Shown: positions 1 to 9,187, counted from the first letter of the stretch. The stretch: 64,000 nucleotides of DNA from Nocardia alba NBRC 108234 (GCF_001612665.1 NZ_BDAX01000023.1:124001-188000), one strand, 5' to 3'. Program-made: numbers and translations. The notes: a model not told the origin generated them from the letters alone.

Positions 1-278
1 TCCGGCGTCCGCGCCCCAACGATCCATCGGTGCAGGTCAACGTGTCGACGCCGAGCAAGCTGAGCTTCCCGTCCTCGCATGCCACGTCCACTACGGCCGC
101 GGCGGTGTTGCTCGGCCGACTGACCGGGCTACCCTTGCCAGCGGTGATCGTCCCACCGATGCTGCTGTCCCGGGTTGTGCTCGGGGTGCATTACCCTTCC
201 GACGTGATCGCCGGTTCCGCTTTGGGGGCCGCGTCGGCTGCTGCCGTGCTAGCCGCCGAGAAGAGACTTCGACAGTGA
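1..278 (+). CDS. PAP2-family phosphatase, C-terminal part (decaprenylphosphoryl-5-phosphoribose phosphatase, Rv3807c-like)
   Basis: The gene is cut by the window edge; the reading frame is open from base 3. The visible 92 residues hold the last two PAP2 signature blocks: FPSSHATS (motif 2, with its histidine) and SRVVLGVHYPSDV (motif 3, Arg and His). Hydrophobic segments lie between and after them, as expected for a membrane phosphatase. In mycobacteria the gene at this position, just before ubiA, is assigned to removing the 5-phosphate from decaprenylphosphoryl-5-phosphoribose, the step after UbiA. The stop overlaps the ubiA GTG by 4 bases, so the two are translationally coupled. Family is sure; the exact substrate is inferred from context. 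Confidence 0.9.
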   Translation, partial: RRPRPNDPSVQVNVSTPSKLSFPSSHATSTTAAAVLLGRLTGLPLPAVIVPPMLLSRVVLGVHYPSDVIAGSALGAASAAAVLAAEKRLRQ

Positions 279-1237
279 CCGCAACTGAAAGAACTTTGGC
301 CAAGATGAGCGAAGAACCGTCCGCCGCCGTCCTCGACGAGGGTGCTGTGAAGGGCCCGCCGAAGACGCTGCTCGGCGGTGTCATCAAGGCCATGCGCCCA
401 CGTCAGTGGGTCAAGAACGTGCTGGTGCTCGCCGCGCCGCTCGCTGTCGGGCCGGAAGCGGTCGGCGATGCGGGCGTGCTCGTGCATGTCGCGATCGCGT
501 TCATCGTGTTCTGCATGGCGGCCTCTGGCATCTACCTGGTCAACGACTCGCTCGACGTCGACGCCGATCGGGCGCATCCGACCAAGCGGTTCCGGCCGAT
601 CGCGGCGGGCGTCGTGCCTGTCAACCTGGCTTACGCGCTGTCGGCGGTGCTGCTGATCGGCTCGATCGCCGGTTCGTTCCTGGCGTCCTGGCACCTGGCC
701 GTGGTGATGGCGATCTACATCGGTATCCAGCTGGCCTACTGCCTCGGTCTCAAGCACCAGGCCGTGCTCGATATCTGCATCGTGTCCTCGGGCTTCCTGC
801 TGCGTGCCGTCGCCGGTGGCGCGGCGGCCGGGATCGCGCTGTCGCAGTGGTTCCTGTTGATCATGGCGTTCGGTTCGCTGTTCATGGCAGCGGGCAAGCG
901 CTACGCCGAGCTGGCGATCGCGCTGGAAACCGGCGCCAAGATCCGCAAGTCGCTCGAGTACTACACCCCGACCTACCTGCGCTTCATCTGGACGCTCGCG
1001 GCCACCGCGGTCGTGGTCTTCTACGGCCTCTGGGCCTTCCAGCAGGACTCGGCTCGAGACACCCAGTGGTACTCGATCTCGATGATCCCGTTTACCATCG
1101 CAATCCTGCGTTACGCGGTCGACGTCGATGGTGGCGAGGCCGGTGAACCCGAAGAGATCGCGTTGGGGGACCGCATCCTGCAGTTCCTCGCTATTGCCTG
1201 GATCGGAGCGGTAGGTGTCGCTGTCTATCTCACCTGA
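275..1237 (+). CDS. ubiA: Decaprenyl-phosphate phosphoribosyltransferase (UbiA, Rv3806c-like)
   Basis: A 320-residue integral membrane prenyltransferase-fold enzyme. It transfers phosphoribose from PRPP to decaprenyl phosphate, the first committed step towards decaprenylphosphoryl-arabinose. The first aspartate motif is NDSLDVDAD (from residue 90), followed by HPTKRFRP (101-108). The second conserved loop is GKRYAEL (207-213). About eight to nine hydrophobic segments follow a soluble N-terminus of about 40 residues. The GTG start overlaps the upstream phosphatase stop by 4 bases, and the 3' end overlaps the possible aftB GTG start by 23 bases, so phosphatase, ubiA and aftB form one operon. 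UbiA is one of the loci linked to ethambutol resistance in M. tuberculosis. Confidence 0.95.
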   Translation: MTATERTLAKMSEEPSAAVLDEGAVKGPPKTLLGGVIKAMRPRQWVKNVLVLAAPLAVGPEAVGDAGVLVHVAIAFIVFCMAASGIYLVNDSLDVDADRAHPTKRFRPIAAGVVPVNLAYALSAVLLIGSIAGSFLASWHLAVVMAIYIGIQLAYCLGLKHQAVLDICIVSSGFLLRAVAGGAAAGIALSQWFLLIMAFGSLFMAAGKRYAELAIALETGAKIRKSLEYYTPTYLRFIWTLAATAVVVFYGLWAFQQDSARDTQWYSISMIPFTIAILRYAVDVDGGEAGEPEEIALGDRILQFLAIAWIGAVGVAVYLT

Positions 1238-3137
1238 CGAGATGTTGGTAGCGGAGCAGGATTCAACCGAACACGAGCAGCTACGCGACGACGAGTCGCC
1301 GCGTAGCGACGCGCGCTTTCCGGTGCTGTCCCGCGCCATCTTCGTCGGTGGGATCGTCTTCACCGCCGTGCTGTTCACCGTTGGTGCGTGGCAGCGGCGC
1401 TGGATCGCCGATGACGGCCTGATCGTGCTGCGCACGATCCGCAACCTGCTCGCGGGCAACGGCCCGGTCTTCAACGCCGACGAGCGGGTCGAGGCGAACA
1501 CCAGCACCGCGTGGACCTACCTGGTCTGGTTCTTCTCCTGGCTCACCCAGGCCCGCCTCGAGTACGTGGTGCTCGGGGTGGCGCTGGTGGTGTCGGTGCT
1601 CGCGGTGGTGTTCGCGATGCTCGGCACCGCGCGGCTGTGGGGCGGAACCGCTGGTCAGCTGCTGATTCCGGCCGGTGTGCTGGTCTATATCGCGCTGCCG
1701 CCCGCCCGTGACTACGCGACCTCCGGGCTGGAGAGCGGTCTGGTGATCTGCTGGGTCGGGCTGCTGTGGTGGCTGCTGATCCGCTGGAGCCAGGCCGCAG
1801 TTGTCCGGGTGCCGAGCCTGTTGGGTCTGGTGTTCCTGGCCGGACTCGCACCGCTGGTTCGTCCCGAGGCCACGCTGGTCGGTGTGCTCGCGCTCGGGAT
1901 GATCTTCCTGGCGCCGATGCCCGCGTTCCGGTTCGGACCGATCGCGTTGCGCGCGCTGATCGTGTTCGTCGCCGGGATCGTGCCGGTGGGCTACCAGATC
2001 TGGCGGATGGGCTACTACGGCCTGCCCTACCCGAACACCGCGGTCGCCAAGGACGCGGGCGGCGCCAAGTGGAGTCAGGGCGTCACCTACCTGTGGGACC
2101 TGGTCGGCCCGTACTACCTGTGGATTCCGCTGCTCGTACTGCTGATCGCCGGTGTGGTGGCGGGTTTCGCGCGCGGTTTCGCCCGGCCGCGGTTCTCGGT
2201 GGCGGGTCTGCGCGCGTGGCTGCGCTCGCCGAGCGCGGTGGTGGTGATGGTGCTCGGCAGCGGCGTGCTGCTCACGGTGTACGCGGTGCGCGTCGGTGGC
2301 GACTTCATGCACGGGCGGATGCTGCTCACCCAGCTGTTCCTGCTGCTGTTGCCGGTGGCCGTCGTGCCGATCCCGTTGCGCTTGCGCAAGAGCGACTGGT
2401 CCGTTGTGGTGCTGCTGGTAGCGCTGATCGGGACGGCGGGCTGGTCGATGTACGCGGCGAGCACCACCGCCATCACGACCGGTACCAAGATCCGCTCCTC
2501 CGGCATCGTCGACGAGCGCATCTACTACGTCCTCAACACCGGCCACGATCACCCGATCCTGGCCGAGGATTACCTCGACTACCCGCGCATGCGGGCCATG
2601 GTCAACGACATCGCCGCCAATCCCAAGGGCGGCCTGCTGCTGAACTCGCCGGCGTACACGTTCTGGTACCTCGATCCGCCGCCGGAGCCGATCCCCGAGG
2701 GCGGCGCCGGGCACACGGTTTTCTTCCTGAACCTGGGTATGACCAGCATGAATGTGCCCCTCGATGTGCGCGTCATCGACCCGATGGGCCTGGCTTACCC
2801 GCTGGCCGCGCATTCGGACCGGCTGTCGGACGGGCGCATCGGCCACGACAAGAGCCTCTACCCGGACTGGGTGGTGGCCGACTCGGGCATGGTCGACATC
2901 CACCCGTGGATGCCCTGGTACCTGGACGAGAAATGGGTCACCCAGGCCCGCACCGCCATGTCGTGCCCGCAGACCCAGGCGCTGATGATCTCCACCCGCG
3001 AGCCGATGACGCTCGACCGTTTCAAGCACAACCTGCGCAATGCCATGACGTTCTCGAAGTACCGCATCGACCGGGTACCGAAGTACGAGATCCAGCGCTG
3101 CGGGCTCGTCGATCCGTTCCCAGAGCCGCCTCGCTGA
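1215..3137 (+). CDS. aftB: Terminal beta-(1->2)-arabinofuranosyltransferase (AftB, Rv3805c-like)
   Basis: A 640-residue GT-C membrane glycosyltransferase that adds the terminal beta-1,2-arabinofuranose caps of arabinogalactan from decaprenylphosphoryl-arabinose; these caps are where mycolates are attached. The first periplasmic loop carries the acidic pair of GT-C enzymes (IADDGL, Asp66-Asp67), followed by about ten hydrophobic segments and a soluble C-terminal domain of about 200 residues. The start is uncertain: GTG at 1215 overlaps ubiA by 23 bases, and an in-frame ATG at 1242 would give a protein 9 residues shorter. The C-terminus is rich in Trp, Pro and Met as in mycobacterial AftB. Cotranscribed with ubiA. 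Confidence 0.93.
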   Translation: MSLSISPDEMLVAEQDSTEHEQLRDDESPRSDARFPVLSRAIFVGGIVFTAVLFTVGAWQRRWIADDGLIVLRTIRNLLAGNGPVFNADERVEANTSTAWTYLVWFFSWLTQARLEYVVLGVALVVSVLAVVFAMLGTARLWGGTAGQLLIPAGVLVYIALPPARDYATSGLESGLVICWVGLLWWLLIRWSQAAVVRVPSLLGLVFLAGLAPLVRPEATLVGVLALGMIFLAPMPAFRFGPIALRALIVFVAGIVPVGYQIWRMGYYGLPYPNTAVAKDAGGAKWSQGVTYLWDLVGPYYLWIPLLVLLIAGVVAGFARGFARPRFSVAGLRAWLRSPSAVVVMVLGSGVLLTVYAVRVGGDFMHGRMLLTQLFLLLLPVAVVPIPLRLRKSDWSVVVLLVALIGTAGWSMYAASTTAITTGTKIRSSGIVDERIYYVLNTGHDHPILAEDYLDYPRMRAMVNDIAANPKGGLLLNSPAYTFWYLDPPPEPIPEGGAGHTVFFLNLGMTSMNVPLDVRVIDPMGLAYPLAAHSDRLSDGRIGHDKSLYPDWVVADSGMVDIHPWMPWYLDEKWVTQARTAMSCPQTQALMISTREPMTLDRFKHNLRNAMTFSKYRIDRVPKYEIQRCGLVDPFPEPPR

Positions 3138-3356
3138 GGGGTGTTCATACCCATCGACCTATGATCTACACCGGCTGACCAGGGGTGAATTAGTGGTGTA
3201 TGCCGCTAAATCACTTTTCGGTAACGCCAAGCTATCGATGTAGCGATATGGTCACTGAAGAACGGCCCGTCGGCGCACTGGTGTGCCGGTTATCCAGTCG
3301 GCGGTCATTGCAACCGCGGCTCCGCGCGAGCCGCATGAGGAAAGGCCCATAACAGA

Positions 3357-4427
3357 ATGCGTGGCGGACGTCTCAGAGCCCGGGGAGCCGGTTGGCTCAA
3401 ACGATCGGTGCTGCTCTCCCTGGCTGTCGTGTTGCCGATCGGAGCGGCGGTGGCCGGTCCGACCGGGACCGCGTCGGCGGCCTTCGACCCGACCGGTTTC
3501 GACTTCTGGGTCGATTCGGAGATGGGCCCGATCAAGTCGCGGATCTTCCGCGCGGCCGATGGCAACACCAATCGGGTCGTGTACGCGCTCGACGGTATGC
3601 GCGCCGGCGACGACCTCAGCGGCTGGGAGAAAGACACCAATGTCGCCCGCGCGCTGATGAACGCCAATATCAACGTGGTGATGCCGGTCGGCGGCCAGTC
3701 CAGCTTCTACGCCGACTGGAACGCGCCGAGCAGCTTCTTCGGCCTCGACGCCGGTTCGGGTGGTAGCTCCACCGGTTCGGCGGCGACCGGTTCGGCGATG
3801 ACCGGTTCGTCGGTCGCCCCCGTTCAGGTGGCGGGCAAGAAGAACACCTACCGGTGGGAGACCTTCCTCACGAGCCAGCTGCGCAACGCGCTGTCGGCGC
3901 GGCTGGGCTTCAACCCCAACAACAACGGCGTGTTCGGCCTGTCGATGGGCGGTTCCGCCGCGCTCACGCTGGCGGCCTACCACCCCGATCAGTTCAGCTT
4001 CGCGGGCTCGTTCTCCGGGTACCTGAACATCTCGGCACCCGGTATGCGTGAAGCTATGCGCGTGGCGATGGTCTCGGCCGGCGCGTTCAATATCGACGCG
4101 ATGGCGCCGCCGTGGGGCCAGCAGTGGTTCCACATGGATCCGTTCGTGTTCGCCCCGCGTCTGGTCGGCAACGGCACCCGTATCTGGGTCTCCGCGGCCA
4201 GCGGTATTCCCGGTGCGGGCGATGTGTCCAACCCGATGGAGATCGTCCAGGGCGTCCCGCTGGAGCTGCTCGCGATGGTGAACAGCCGCGCGTTCCAGGT
4301 CCGCATGGCCACCCTCGGCGGCGGCAACGCCCACTTCGACTTCCCGATCACCGGCGTGCACAACTGGCGCAACTGGGAGACCGAAGTCAACCGCATGATC
4401 CCGGACCTGTCCGCGAACATCGGCTAG
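3357..4427 (+). CDS. Antigen 85-type mycolyltransferase 1 (secreted)
   Basis: A 356-residue secreted alpha/beta hydrolase of the Ag85 (Fbp) family, which moves mycolic acids between trehalose monomycolate and arabinogalactan or another trehalose. The twin-Arg-like, hydrophobic signal peptide ends near residue 41 (TASA). The nucleophile elbow is GLSMGG (Ser196), and the catalytic His335 is in VHNW, where most Ag85 proteins have THSW. A Gly/Ser/Thr-rich insert of about 25 residues lies between the FFG block and the NTYRWE block. The purine-rich stretch gaggaaagg about 12 bases before the ATG serves as RBS. The mature region is closely similar to the next gene, showing a tandem duplication. A strong terminator follows at 4445-4483. 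Confidence 0.93.
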   Translation: MRGGRLRARGAGWLKRSVLLSLAVVLPIGAAVAGPTGTASAAFDPTGFDFWVDSEMGPIKSRIFRAADGNTNRVVYALDGMRAGDDLSGWEKDTNVARALMNANINVVMPVGGQSSFYADWNAPSSFFGLDAGSGGSSTGSAATGSAMTGSSVAPVQVAGKKNTYRWETFLTSQLRNALSARLGFNPNNNGVFGLSMGGSAALTLAAYHPDQFSFAGSFSGYLNISAPGMREAMRVAMVSAGAFNIDAMAPPWGQQWFHMDPFVFAPRLVGNGTRIWVSAASGIPGAGDVSNPMEIVQGVPLELLAMVNSRAFQVRMATLGGGNAHFDFPITGVHNWRNWETEVNRMIPDLSANIG

Positions 4428-4444
4428 TCACTCCAGCTCGACCC

Positions 4445-4483
4445 GAAAACCGCCCGGTGCCTCGTCAGCACCGGGCGGTTTTC
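4445..4483 (+). terminator. Intrinsic terminator after mycolyltransferase 1
   Basis: A perfect 16-bp inverted repeat (4445-4460 and 4468-4483) with a 7-base loop. It is GC-rich and its right arm ends in TTTTC. It lies 18 bases after the stop codon. The rest of the 300-base gap to the next gene (4484-4727) holds no ORF I can support and presumably carries the promoter of the second copy. Confidence 0.9.
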
Positions 4484-4727
4484 TCGTTTGCGTCACGATC
4501 CGAGCCTGGGGCGGTGACGAATCATGTCCGACGGATCACCGGTAGTTGTGCTAGGGGTCACTTTCCAGCAACATGTAGACCATTCGTCACCGATTTATTC
4601 ACAGTGAGCATGCGTCGAGGTTGAATCGTCCGTTTTGCCCTGGATTGGTTCCTCGCGACGTCCGATGAGGGATCCGACTGCGTAGCTCGGGGTTTGCGCG
4701 TTCGGTCTGCGAGAAAGGTCTAGTCGA

Positions 4728-5789
4728 ATGCGAACACTGCGCCGCACGCGTGGACCCGTGAAGACAGCCGCTCCTGGTTCGTGGGCTCGGCGTTGGGCCG
4801 CGGGCGTATCCATGGCTCTGCTCGTTCCGATCGCGACGGCCGTCACCGAGGGAATCGCCCCGGCCTCGGCCGGTTTCAACGGCAACGCCTTCGACTTCTG
4901 GGTCGATTCCGGGATGGGGCCCATCAAGTCGCGCGTGCTGCGCGCCGCCGATGGCAACACCAATCGCGTCGTCTACGTTCTCGACGGCATGCGCGCACCC
5001 GAGAACCTCAACGGCTGGGAGATCGAAACCGATATCCCCAACGCGCTCGCCGCGGCGAATATCAATGTGGTGATGCCGGTCGGCGGTATGTCGAGCTTCT
5101 ACGCCGACTGGAACGCGCCGAGTGAATTCTTCGGTATCCCGGCCGGTGGTGCGCCGTCCTCGGGTTCCGGCGCGGGCAACGCGCTGGCAGGCGGGCCGGG
5201 TAAAAGCTACCGCTACCAGTGGGAATCGTTCCTCACCGGTGAGCTACGCAATGCCCTCGCCGACCGCCTCGGTTTCAACCGCTTCCGCAACGGTGTGTTC
5301 GGTCTGTCGATGGGCGGCTCGGCCGCGCTCACGCTGGCCGCCTACCATCCGGACCAATTCTCCTTCGCCGGTGCGTTTTCGGGCTATCTGAACATCTCGG
5401 CCCCCGGCATGCGCGAGGCGATCCGGCTCGCGATGCTCGACGCGGGCGGCTACAACGTGGATTCCATGGCACCGCCGTGGGGCCCACAGTGGTTCCACAT
5501 GGATCCGTTCGTGTTCGCCCCCAACCTGGTCGGCAACAACACCCGATTGTGGATAGCGGCGGGATCGGGCCTGCCGACCAGTAACGACGGCCCGAACATG
5601 GGCACCGTCAACGGAATGGCGCTGGAAGCCCTGGCCCTGGCCAACACCAAGGCTTTCGAAGTGAGGATGGCGACATTGGGCGCCCGTAACGTCACCTACT
5701 CTTTCCCGGCGTTCGGTATCCACGCCTGGAACAACTGGAATGACGAAGCACTACGGATGATCCCGGATTTGTCCGCCAACATCGGATGA
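4728..5789 (+). CDS. Antigen 85-type mycolyltransferase 2 (secreted)
   Basis: A 353-residue secreted mycolyltransferase and tandem paralogue of the preceding gene. They share the FDFWVDS, MGPIKSR, RAADGNTNRVVY, NINVVMPVGG and YADWNAPS blocks, and both end in RMIPDLSANIG. The signal peptide ends near residue 48 (PASA). Nucleophile Ser194 is in GLSMGG; the catalytic histidine is His332 in IHAW. A Gly/Ser/Ala linker sits at the same place as the Gly/Ser/Thr insert of copy 1, but with a different sequence. The start is the ATG preceded by GAGAAAGG. The gene has its own upstream gap and a terminator before it, so it is probably transcribed separately from copy 1. Confidence 0.93.
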   Translation: MRTLRRTRGPVKTAAPGSWARRWAAGVSMALLVPIATAVTEGIAPASAGFNGNAFDFWVDSGMGPIKSRVLRAADGNTNRVVYVLDGMRAPENLNGWEIETDIPNALAAANINVVMPVGGMSSFYADWNAPSEFFGIPAGGAPSSGSGAGNALAGGPGKSYRYQWESFLTGELRNALADRLGFNRFRNGVFGLSMGGSAALTLAAYHPDQFSFAGAFSGYLNISAPGMREAIRLAMLDAGGYNVDSMAPPWGPQWFHMDPFVFAPNLVGNNTRLWIAAGSGLPTSNDGPNMGTVNGMALEALALANTKAFEVRMATLGARNVTYSFPAFGIHAWNNWNDEALRMIPDLSANIG

Positions 5790-5905
5790 ACATCAAGAAC
5801 CTGCACCCGAAATTCGCGGTGCCGGTTCACAACGTCCAGACCACCGAAGCGACCGGCACATAAGCACCCGAGCCGACTACGCCACCCCCTCAACCCCGCG
5901 ACCAC

Positions 5906-5998
5906 GGATTTTCGGCCGCCTCGGATCCGAGGGGCGAGACGGAACGCCGAAGGCGCAGTATCGCCCCTCGGATTCGAGGCCCCCCGGGCCGAAAATCC
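5906..5998. repeat. Long imperfect inverted repeat (about 31 paired bases) between mycolyltransferases 2 and 3
   Basis: Left arm 5906-5937 and right arm 5961-5998 pair over about 31 bases, with one mismatch and a 6-base bulge (the run of G/C at about 5981-5986). The loop is 23 bases. The outer stem starts GGATTTTCGG and the inner part contains CCGAGGGGCGA. It has no T-run, so it is not a classical terminator. It sits in a 391-base gene-free stretch (5790-6180); apart from this hairpin I see only the presumed promoter of the next gene there. Confidence 0.85.
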
Positions 5999-6180
5999 CG
6001 CGGCGCCAGCCGCCAATAACCCTGCCCTTGCGGTTAATTCGCGGGTCGAATATCCTCCAGCGAGCGTAAGTGTGACCAGATCGTTGTTTCATCCGTCTGA
6101 TCGACCGGGCTGTCGGGGCAGCGTCGAGGGCGGTAGACGTGTCTGGCATGCCATAACAGCAGAAAGAGAGCGGAATTCTC

Positions 6181-7185
6181 ATGCGTTTCGGCAAGGCCGT
6201 CGCGCCGGCATCTCGTGGTTGGCGTAATCGAATTCTAGCTGTCGGCGCTGCAGCCCTGGTGCTGCCGATCGCCGCGGGAGCGGCCCCGACCGCGCTTGCC
6301 GCACCGTCGGTGTCGGCACCCGTGCTGCGCGCACCGGCCGGTGGCTACGAAGAACTCATGGTGCCCTCGAAGATGGGCCCGGTGAAGGTCCAGGTGCAGT
6401 GGGCGCGCAACGGCGGCAACGCCGCGCTCTACCTGCTCGACGGCCTTCGTGCCCGTGACGACCGCAACGCCTGGTCGTTCGAGACCAACGCGATGCAGCA
6501 GTTCAGCAACGACAACGTCACCCTGGTGATGCCGGTCGGTGGCCAGTCCAGCTGGTACGCCGACTGGACCGCCGCCAGCAATACCAACGGCCAGAAGACC
6601 ACCTACAAGTGGGAAACCTTCCTGACCGAAGAGCTCCCGTCCTTCCTCGAGGGCTACGGCGTGTCCCGCAAGAACAACGCGGTGCTCGGCCTGTCGATGT
6701 CGGGCCCGGCGGCGCTGCGTCTCGCGGCGCTGAACCGCGATCAGTTCAAGCACGCGTCCTCGCTCTCGGGCCCGCTGAACTGGGGCGCCCCCGGCATGCG
6801 TGAGGCCATCCGCGTGATGATGCTCGACGCGGGCCGGTTCAACGTCGATGCCATGGCTTCGCCGTGGAGCTCGGCGTGGCTGCGGATGGACCCGATGGTG
6901 TTCGCGCCCGAGCTGCGCGGCCTGCCGATGTTCATCTCCTCGGCCAACGGCCTGCCCGCCCAGCACGACAACCCGGCCGGTCTGGGCGGTGCCTACAACA
7001 CCGCCAACGCGATGGGCATCGAGGCCATCTCGTTCGTGAGCACGCTCGCGTTCCAGCGTCGCCTCAACACCCTCGGCATCAACGCCGTCTACGACGTCGG
7101 CGCCTCCGGTACCCACTCGTGGAAGTACTGGGAAGACGAGCTGTGGAAGGCGCGTCCGCACATCCTGAATGCGCTGGGCGCCTAG
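6181..7185 (+). CDS. Antigen 85-type mycolyltransferase 3 (secreted)
   Basis: A 334-residue secreted Ag85-family mycolyltransferase without the Gly/Ser linker of copies 1 and 2. The signal peptide ends near residue 41 (TALA). The nucleophile elbow is GLSMSG (Ser172), with Ser instead of the second Gly, and the catalytic His312 lies in the canonical THSW. KVQVQWAR near the start of the mature protein matches the KVQFQ strand of mycobacterial Ag85. The RBS is GAAAGAGAG just before the ATG. Of the four copies, this is the most like classical FbpA/B/C. A strong terminator follows, so its transcript ends before the LGFP fusion gene. Confidence 0.93.
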   Translation: MRFGKAVAPASRGWRNRILAVGAAALVLPIAAGAAPTALAAPSVSAPVLRAPAGGYEELMVPSKMGPVKVQVQWARNGGNAALYLLDGLRARDDRNAWSFETNAMQQFSNDNVTLVMPVGGQSSWYADWTAASNTNGQKTTYKWETFLTEELPSFLEGYGVSRKNNAVLGLSMSGPAALRLAALNRDQFKHASSLSGPLNWGAPGMREAIRVMMLDAGRFNVDAMASPWSSAWLRMDPMVFAPELRGLPMFISSANGLPAQHDNPAGLGGAYNTANAMGIEAISFVSTLAFQRRLNTLGINAVYDVGASGTHSWKYWEDELWKARPHILNALGA

Positions 7186-7210
7186 CAGTTTCCGCTCAGC
7201 AACTACTCGA

Positions 7211-7245
7211 AGACCGGCTCACCCCCAGGGTGGGCCGGTCTTTTT
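7211..7245 (+). terminator. Rho-independent terminator after mycolyltransferase 3
   Basis: A 14-bp stem (7211-7224 with 7228-7241) containing one G-T wobble and a 3-base loop is followed directly by TTTTT. It starts 25 bases after the stop codon. It is the clearest intrinsic terminator in the window. Confidence 0.93.
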
Positions 7246-7354
7246 GTTGTCTCCACGGCTCGCGTGTCCTCCCCAGTTATCGGTCGTCACTGCGGTACAA
7301 CCGACAGTGATGCTGTGTCCCAATTCCGGGATGGGAAGGGTAGGGCCGCGCGTG

Positions 7355-9187
7355 ATGGAACATCGTGTCTCGGTTCATAGCTGGTCAGCGTCGATGCTGC
7401 GGATTCTCGGCATCGCGGCCATAGCAGCGGCTCTGCTCGCGCCGACCGTCACCGTTCCCGCGCAGGCGCAGTCCGGCGTATCGGCGGTGCAGCGGGTGGA
7501 CTGGCTCTCGGATCGGCGGGTGGCGCTGTGGGTGTACTCGGCCGCCATGAAGACCCCGATCCAGGTGCAGATGTTGTTGGCGCGGGATTGGAACGCGCGG
7601 CCCGACGCCAAGTTCCCGATGATGCTCATGCTCGACGGTCTGCGCGCGCAGGACGACGAGAACGGCTGGACCAAAGACGCCGACGCCGAGGGCTTCTACG
7701 CCGACAAGAACGTCAACGTGGTGCTGCCGGTGGGTGGTCAGTCGAGTTGGTACTCGGACTGGCTCGCGCCCGACAACGGCTTCACCTACAAGTGGGAGAC
7801 CTTCCTGACCAAGGAACTCCCGCCGATCCTGGAGCGCGACTGGCGAACCACGGATGTGCGTGGCGTACAGGGACTTTCGATGGGCGGCACGGCGGCGATG
7901 AACCTCGCGGGCCGCAATCCGGGGCTGATGAGATACGTGGCCTCGTACTCGGGCCTGCTCACCACGACGACACTGGGGATGCCGCAGGCGATCACCTTCG
8001 CCAACAAGGACGCGGGCGGCTTCGACGCGGGCGCGATGTGGGGCCCGCCCGGCGGCCCCGAGTGGGAGGCCCACGACCCGTATCTGCTCGCCGACAAGCT
8101 CAAAGGCGTGAGCATGTACGTCTCCAGCGGCAGTGGCCTGGCCGGTTCGCACGATCAGCTCGGCGAAGTGCCGTTGATGAGCGAGAACTGGGCGGGCACC
8201 GGCCTGGAGATCCTCTCGCGCCTGTCGACCCAGAATTTCGTCGCCAAGCTCGAGAAGCTGGCGATTCCGGTCCAGGCGAATTACCGTCCCGCAGGCACGC
8301 ATACGTGGCCGTACTGGGATTTCGAGATGCGTCAGTCGTGGGCGCAGGCCGCCGCGGCGCTCGGCACCGATCCCGGCGGCGCCACCTGCGCACTGGGTGG
8401 GGCGATCGCCGGGGTCGCGCAGGCGGCGAACTGGCTGGGTAACTGCCTCACCGCCGAATACCCGGCGGGCGCCGGAGTGGTGCAGGACTTCCCGAACGGC
8501 CGGGTGTTCCATTCCGCCGCGGCGGGCACCCACGCGGTGGCCGGGCGCATCGGCGGCACCTATGCCGGTATCGGCGGCGCGTACTCACCGCTCGGCCTGC
8601 CCAACGGCGACGAGCACGCCCTGCCCGACGGACGTGGGCGCATGCAGACCTTCGAAGGCGGCTCGATCTACTGGACCCCGCAGACCGGCGCGCAGGTGAT
8701 CCGTGGCGCCTTCCTGACCGAGTGGGGCAAGCAGGGCTTCGAGGGCGGTCCCGCCGGCTATCCGGTAGCCGCCGAGGCACACACGCCCAGCCGCGACGGC
8801 TCGGTACAGGCCTTCGAGCACGGGCCGATGTTCTACAGCGCGGCCACCGGCGCGCACCGGGTGCAGGGCTTCGTCCTCGACAAGTACAGCCAGCTCGGCT
8901 TCGAGAACAGCCCGCTCGGTTTCCCGGTCGCCGAGGAGGCGCCGCTGAAGGATCTGGGCCGCTACAGCCGGTTCGAGGGCGGCAACATCTATTGGAGCCC
9001 GCTCTCGGGCGCCTGGTCGGTGCGCAATGGCGCGATGGCCGAGGCTTGGGGCGCGCAGGGATTCGAGAACGGCAGGTTGGGGTACCCGGTGAGCGACGAG
9101 TTCGCGGTTCCCGGCGGAATCCAGCAGAACTTCCAGACCGGGTTCATTGTGCTGCGGGACGGCAAATCCGAAGTCCACGGGGTGTGA
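7355..9187 (+). CDS. Mycolyltransferase fused to C-terminal LGFP repeats (PS1/Csp1-like)
   Basis: A 610-residue secreted protein. Residues 1-40 form a signal peptide (ending TVPAQAQ). Residues about 45-330 are an Ag85-type esterase domain with GLSMGG (Ser175) and THTW (His316). Residues about 350-605 hold about four LGFP repeats, visible as GAYSPLGLP, GPAGYPVA, NSPLGFPVA and NGRLGYPVS. LGFP repeats are thought to hold such enzymes on the arabinogalactan or peptidoglycan, as in corynebacterial PS1. I chose the ATG at 7355 because GGGAAGGG lies 15 bases upstream and it gives a normal signal peptide; the frame is open further upstream but that part overlaps the previous gene and its terminator. 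Confidence 0.92.
   Translation: MEHRVSVHSWSASMLRILGIAAIAAALLAPTVTVPAQAQSGVSAVQRVDWLSDRRVALWVYSAAMKTPIQVQMLLARDWNARPDAKFPMMLMLDGLRAQDDENGWTKDADAEGFYADKNVNVVLPVGGQSSWYSDWLAPDNGFTYKWETFLTKELPPILERDWRTTDVRGVQGLSMGGTAAMNLAGRNPGLMRYVASYSGLLTTTTLGMPQAITFANKDAGGFDAGAMWGPPGGPEWEAHDPYLLADKLKGVSMYVSSGSGLAGSHDQLGEVPLMSENWAGTGLEILSRLSTQNFVAKLEKLAIPVQANYRPAGTHTWPYWDFEMRQSWAQAAAALGTDPGGATCALGGAIAGVAQAANWLGNCLTAEYPAGAGVVQDFPNGRVFHSAAAGTHAVAGRIGGTYAGIGGAYSPLGLPNGDEHALPDGRGRMQTFEGGSIYWTPQTGAQVIRGAFLTEWGKQGFEGGPAGYPVAAEAHTPSRDGSVQAFEHGPMFYSAATGAHRVQGFVLDKYSQLGFENSPLGFPVAEEAPLKDLGRYSRFEGGNIYWSPLSGAWSVRNGAMAEAWGAQGFENGRLGYPVSDEFAVPGGIQQNFQTGFIVLRDGKSEVHGV

Noticed and set aside
1281..3029. 582-codon frame antisense to aftB
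   Set aside because: His/Gln/Arg-rich translation typical of antisense frames in high-GC DNA.
3138..3356. Possible small RNA or riboswitch before mycolyltransferase 1
   Set aside because: Only short imperfect dyads (for example TATCG/CGATA) and no recognisable conserved structure.
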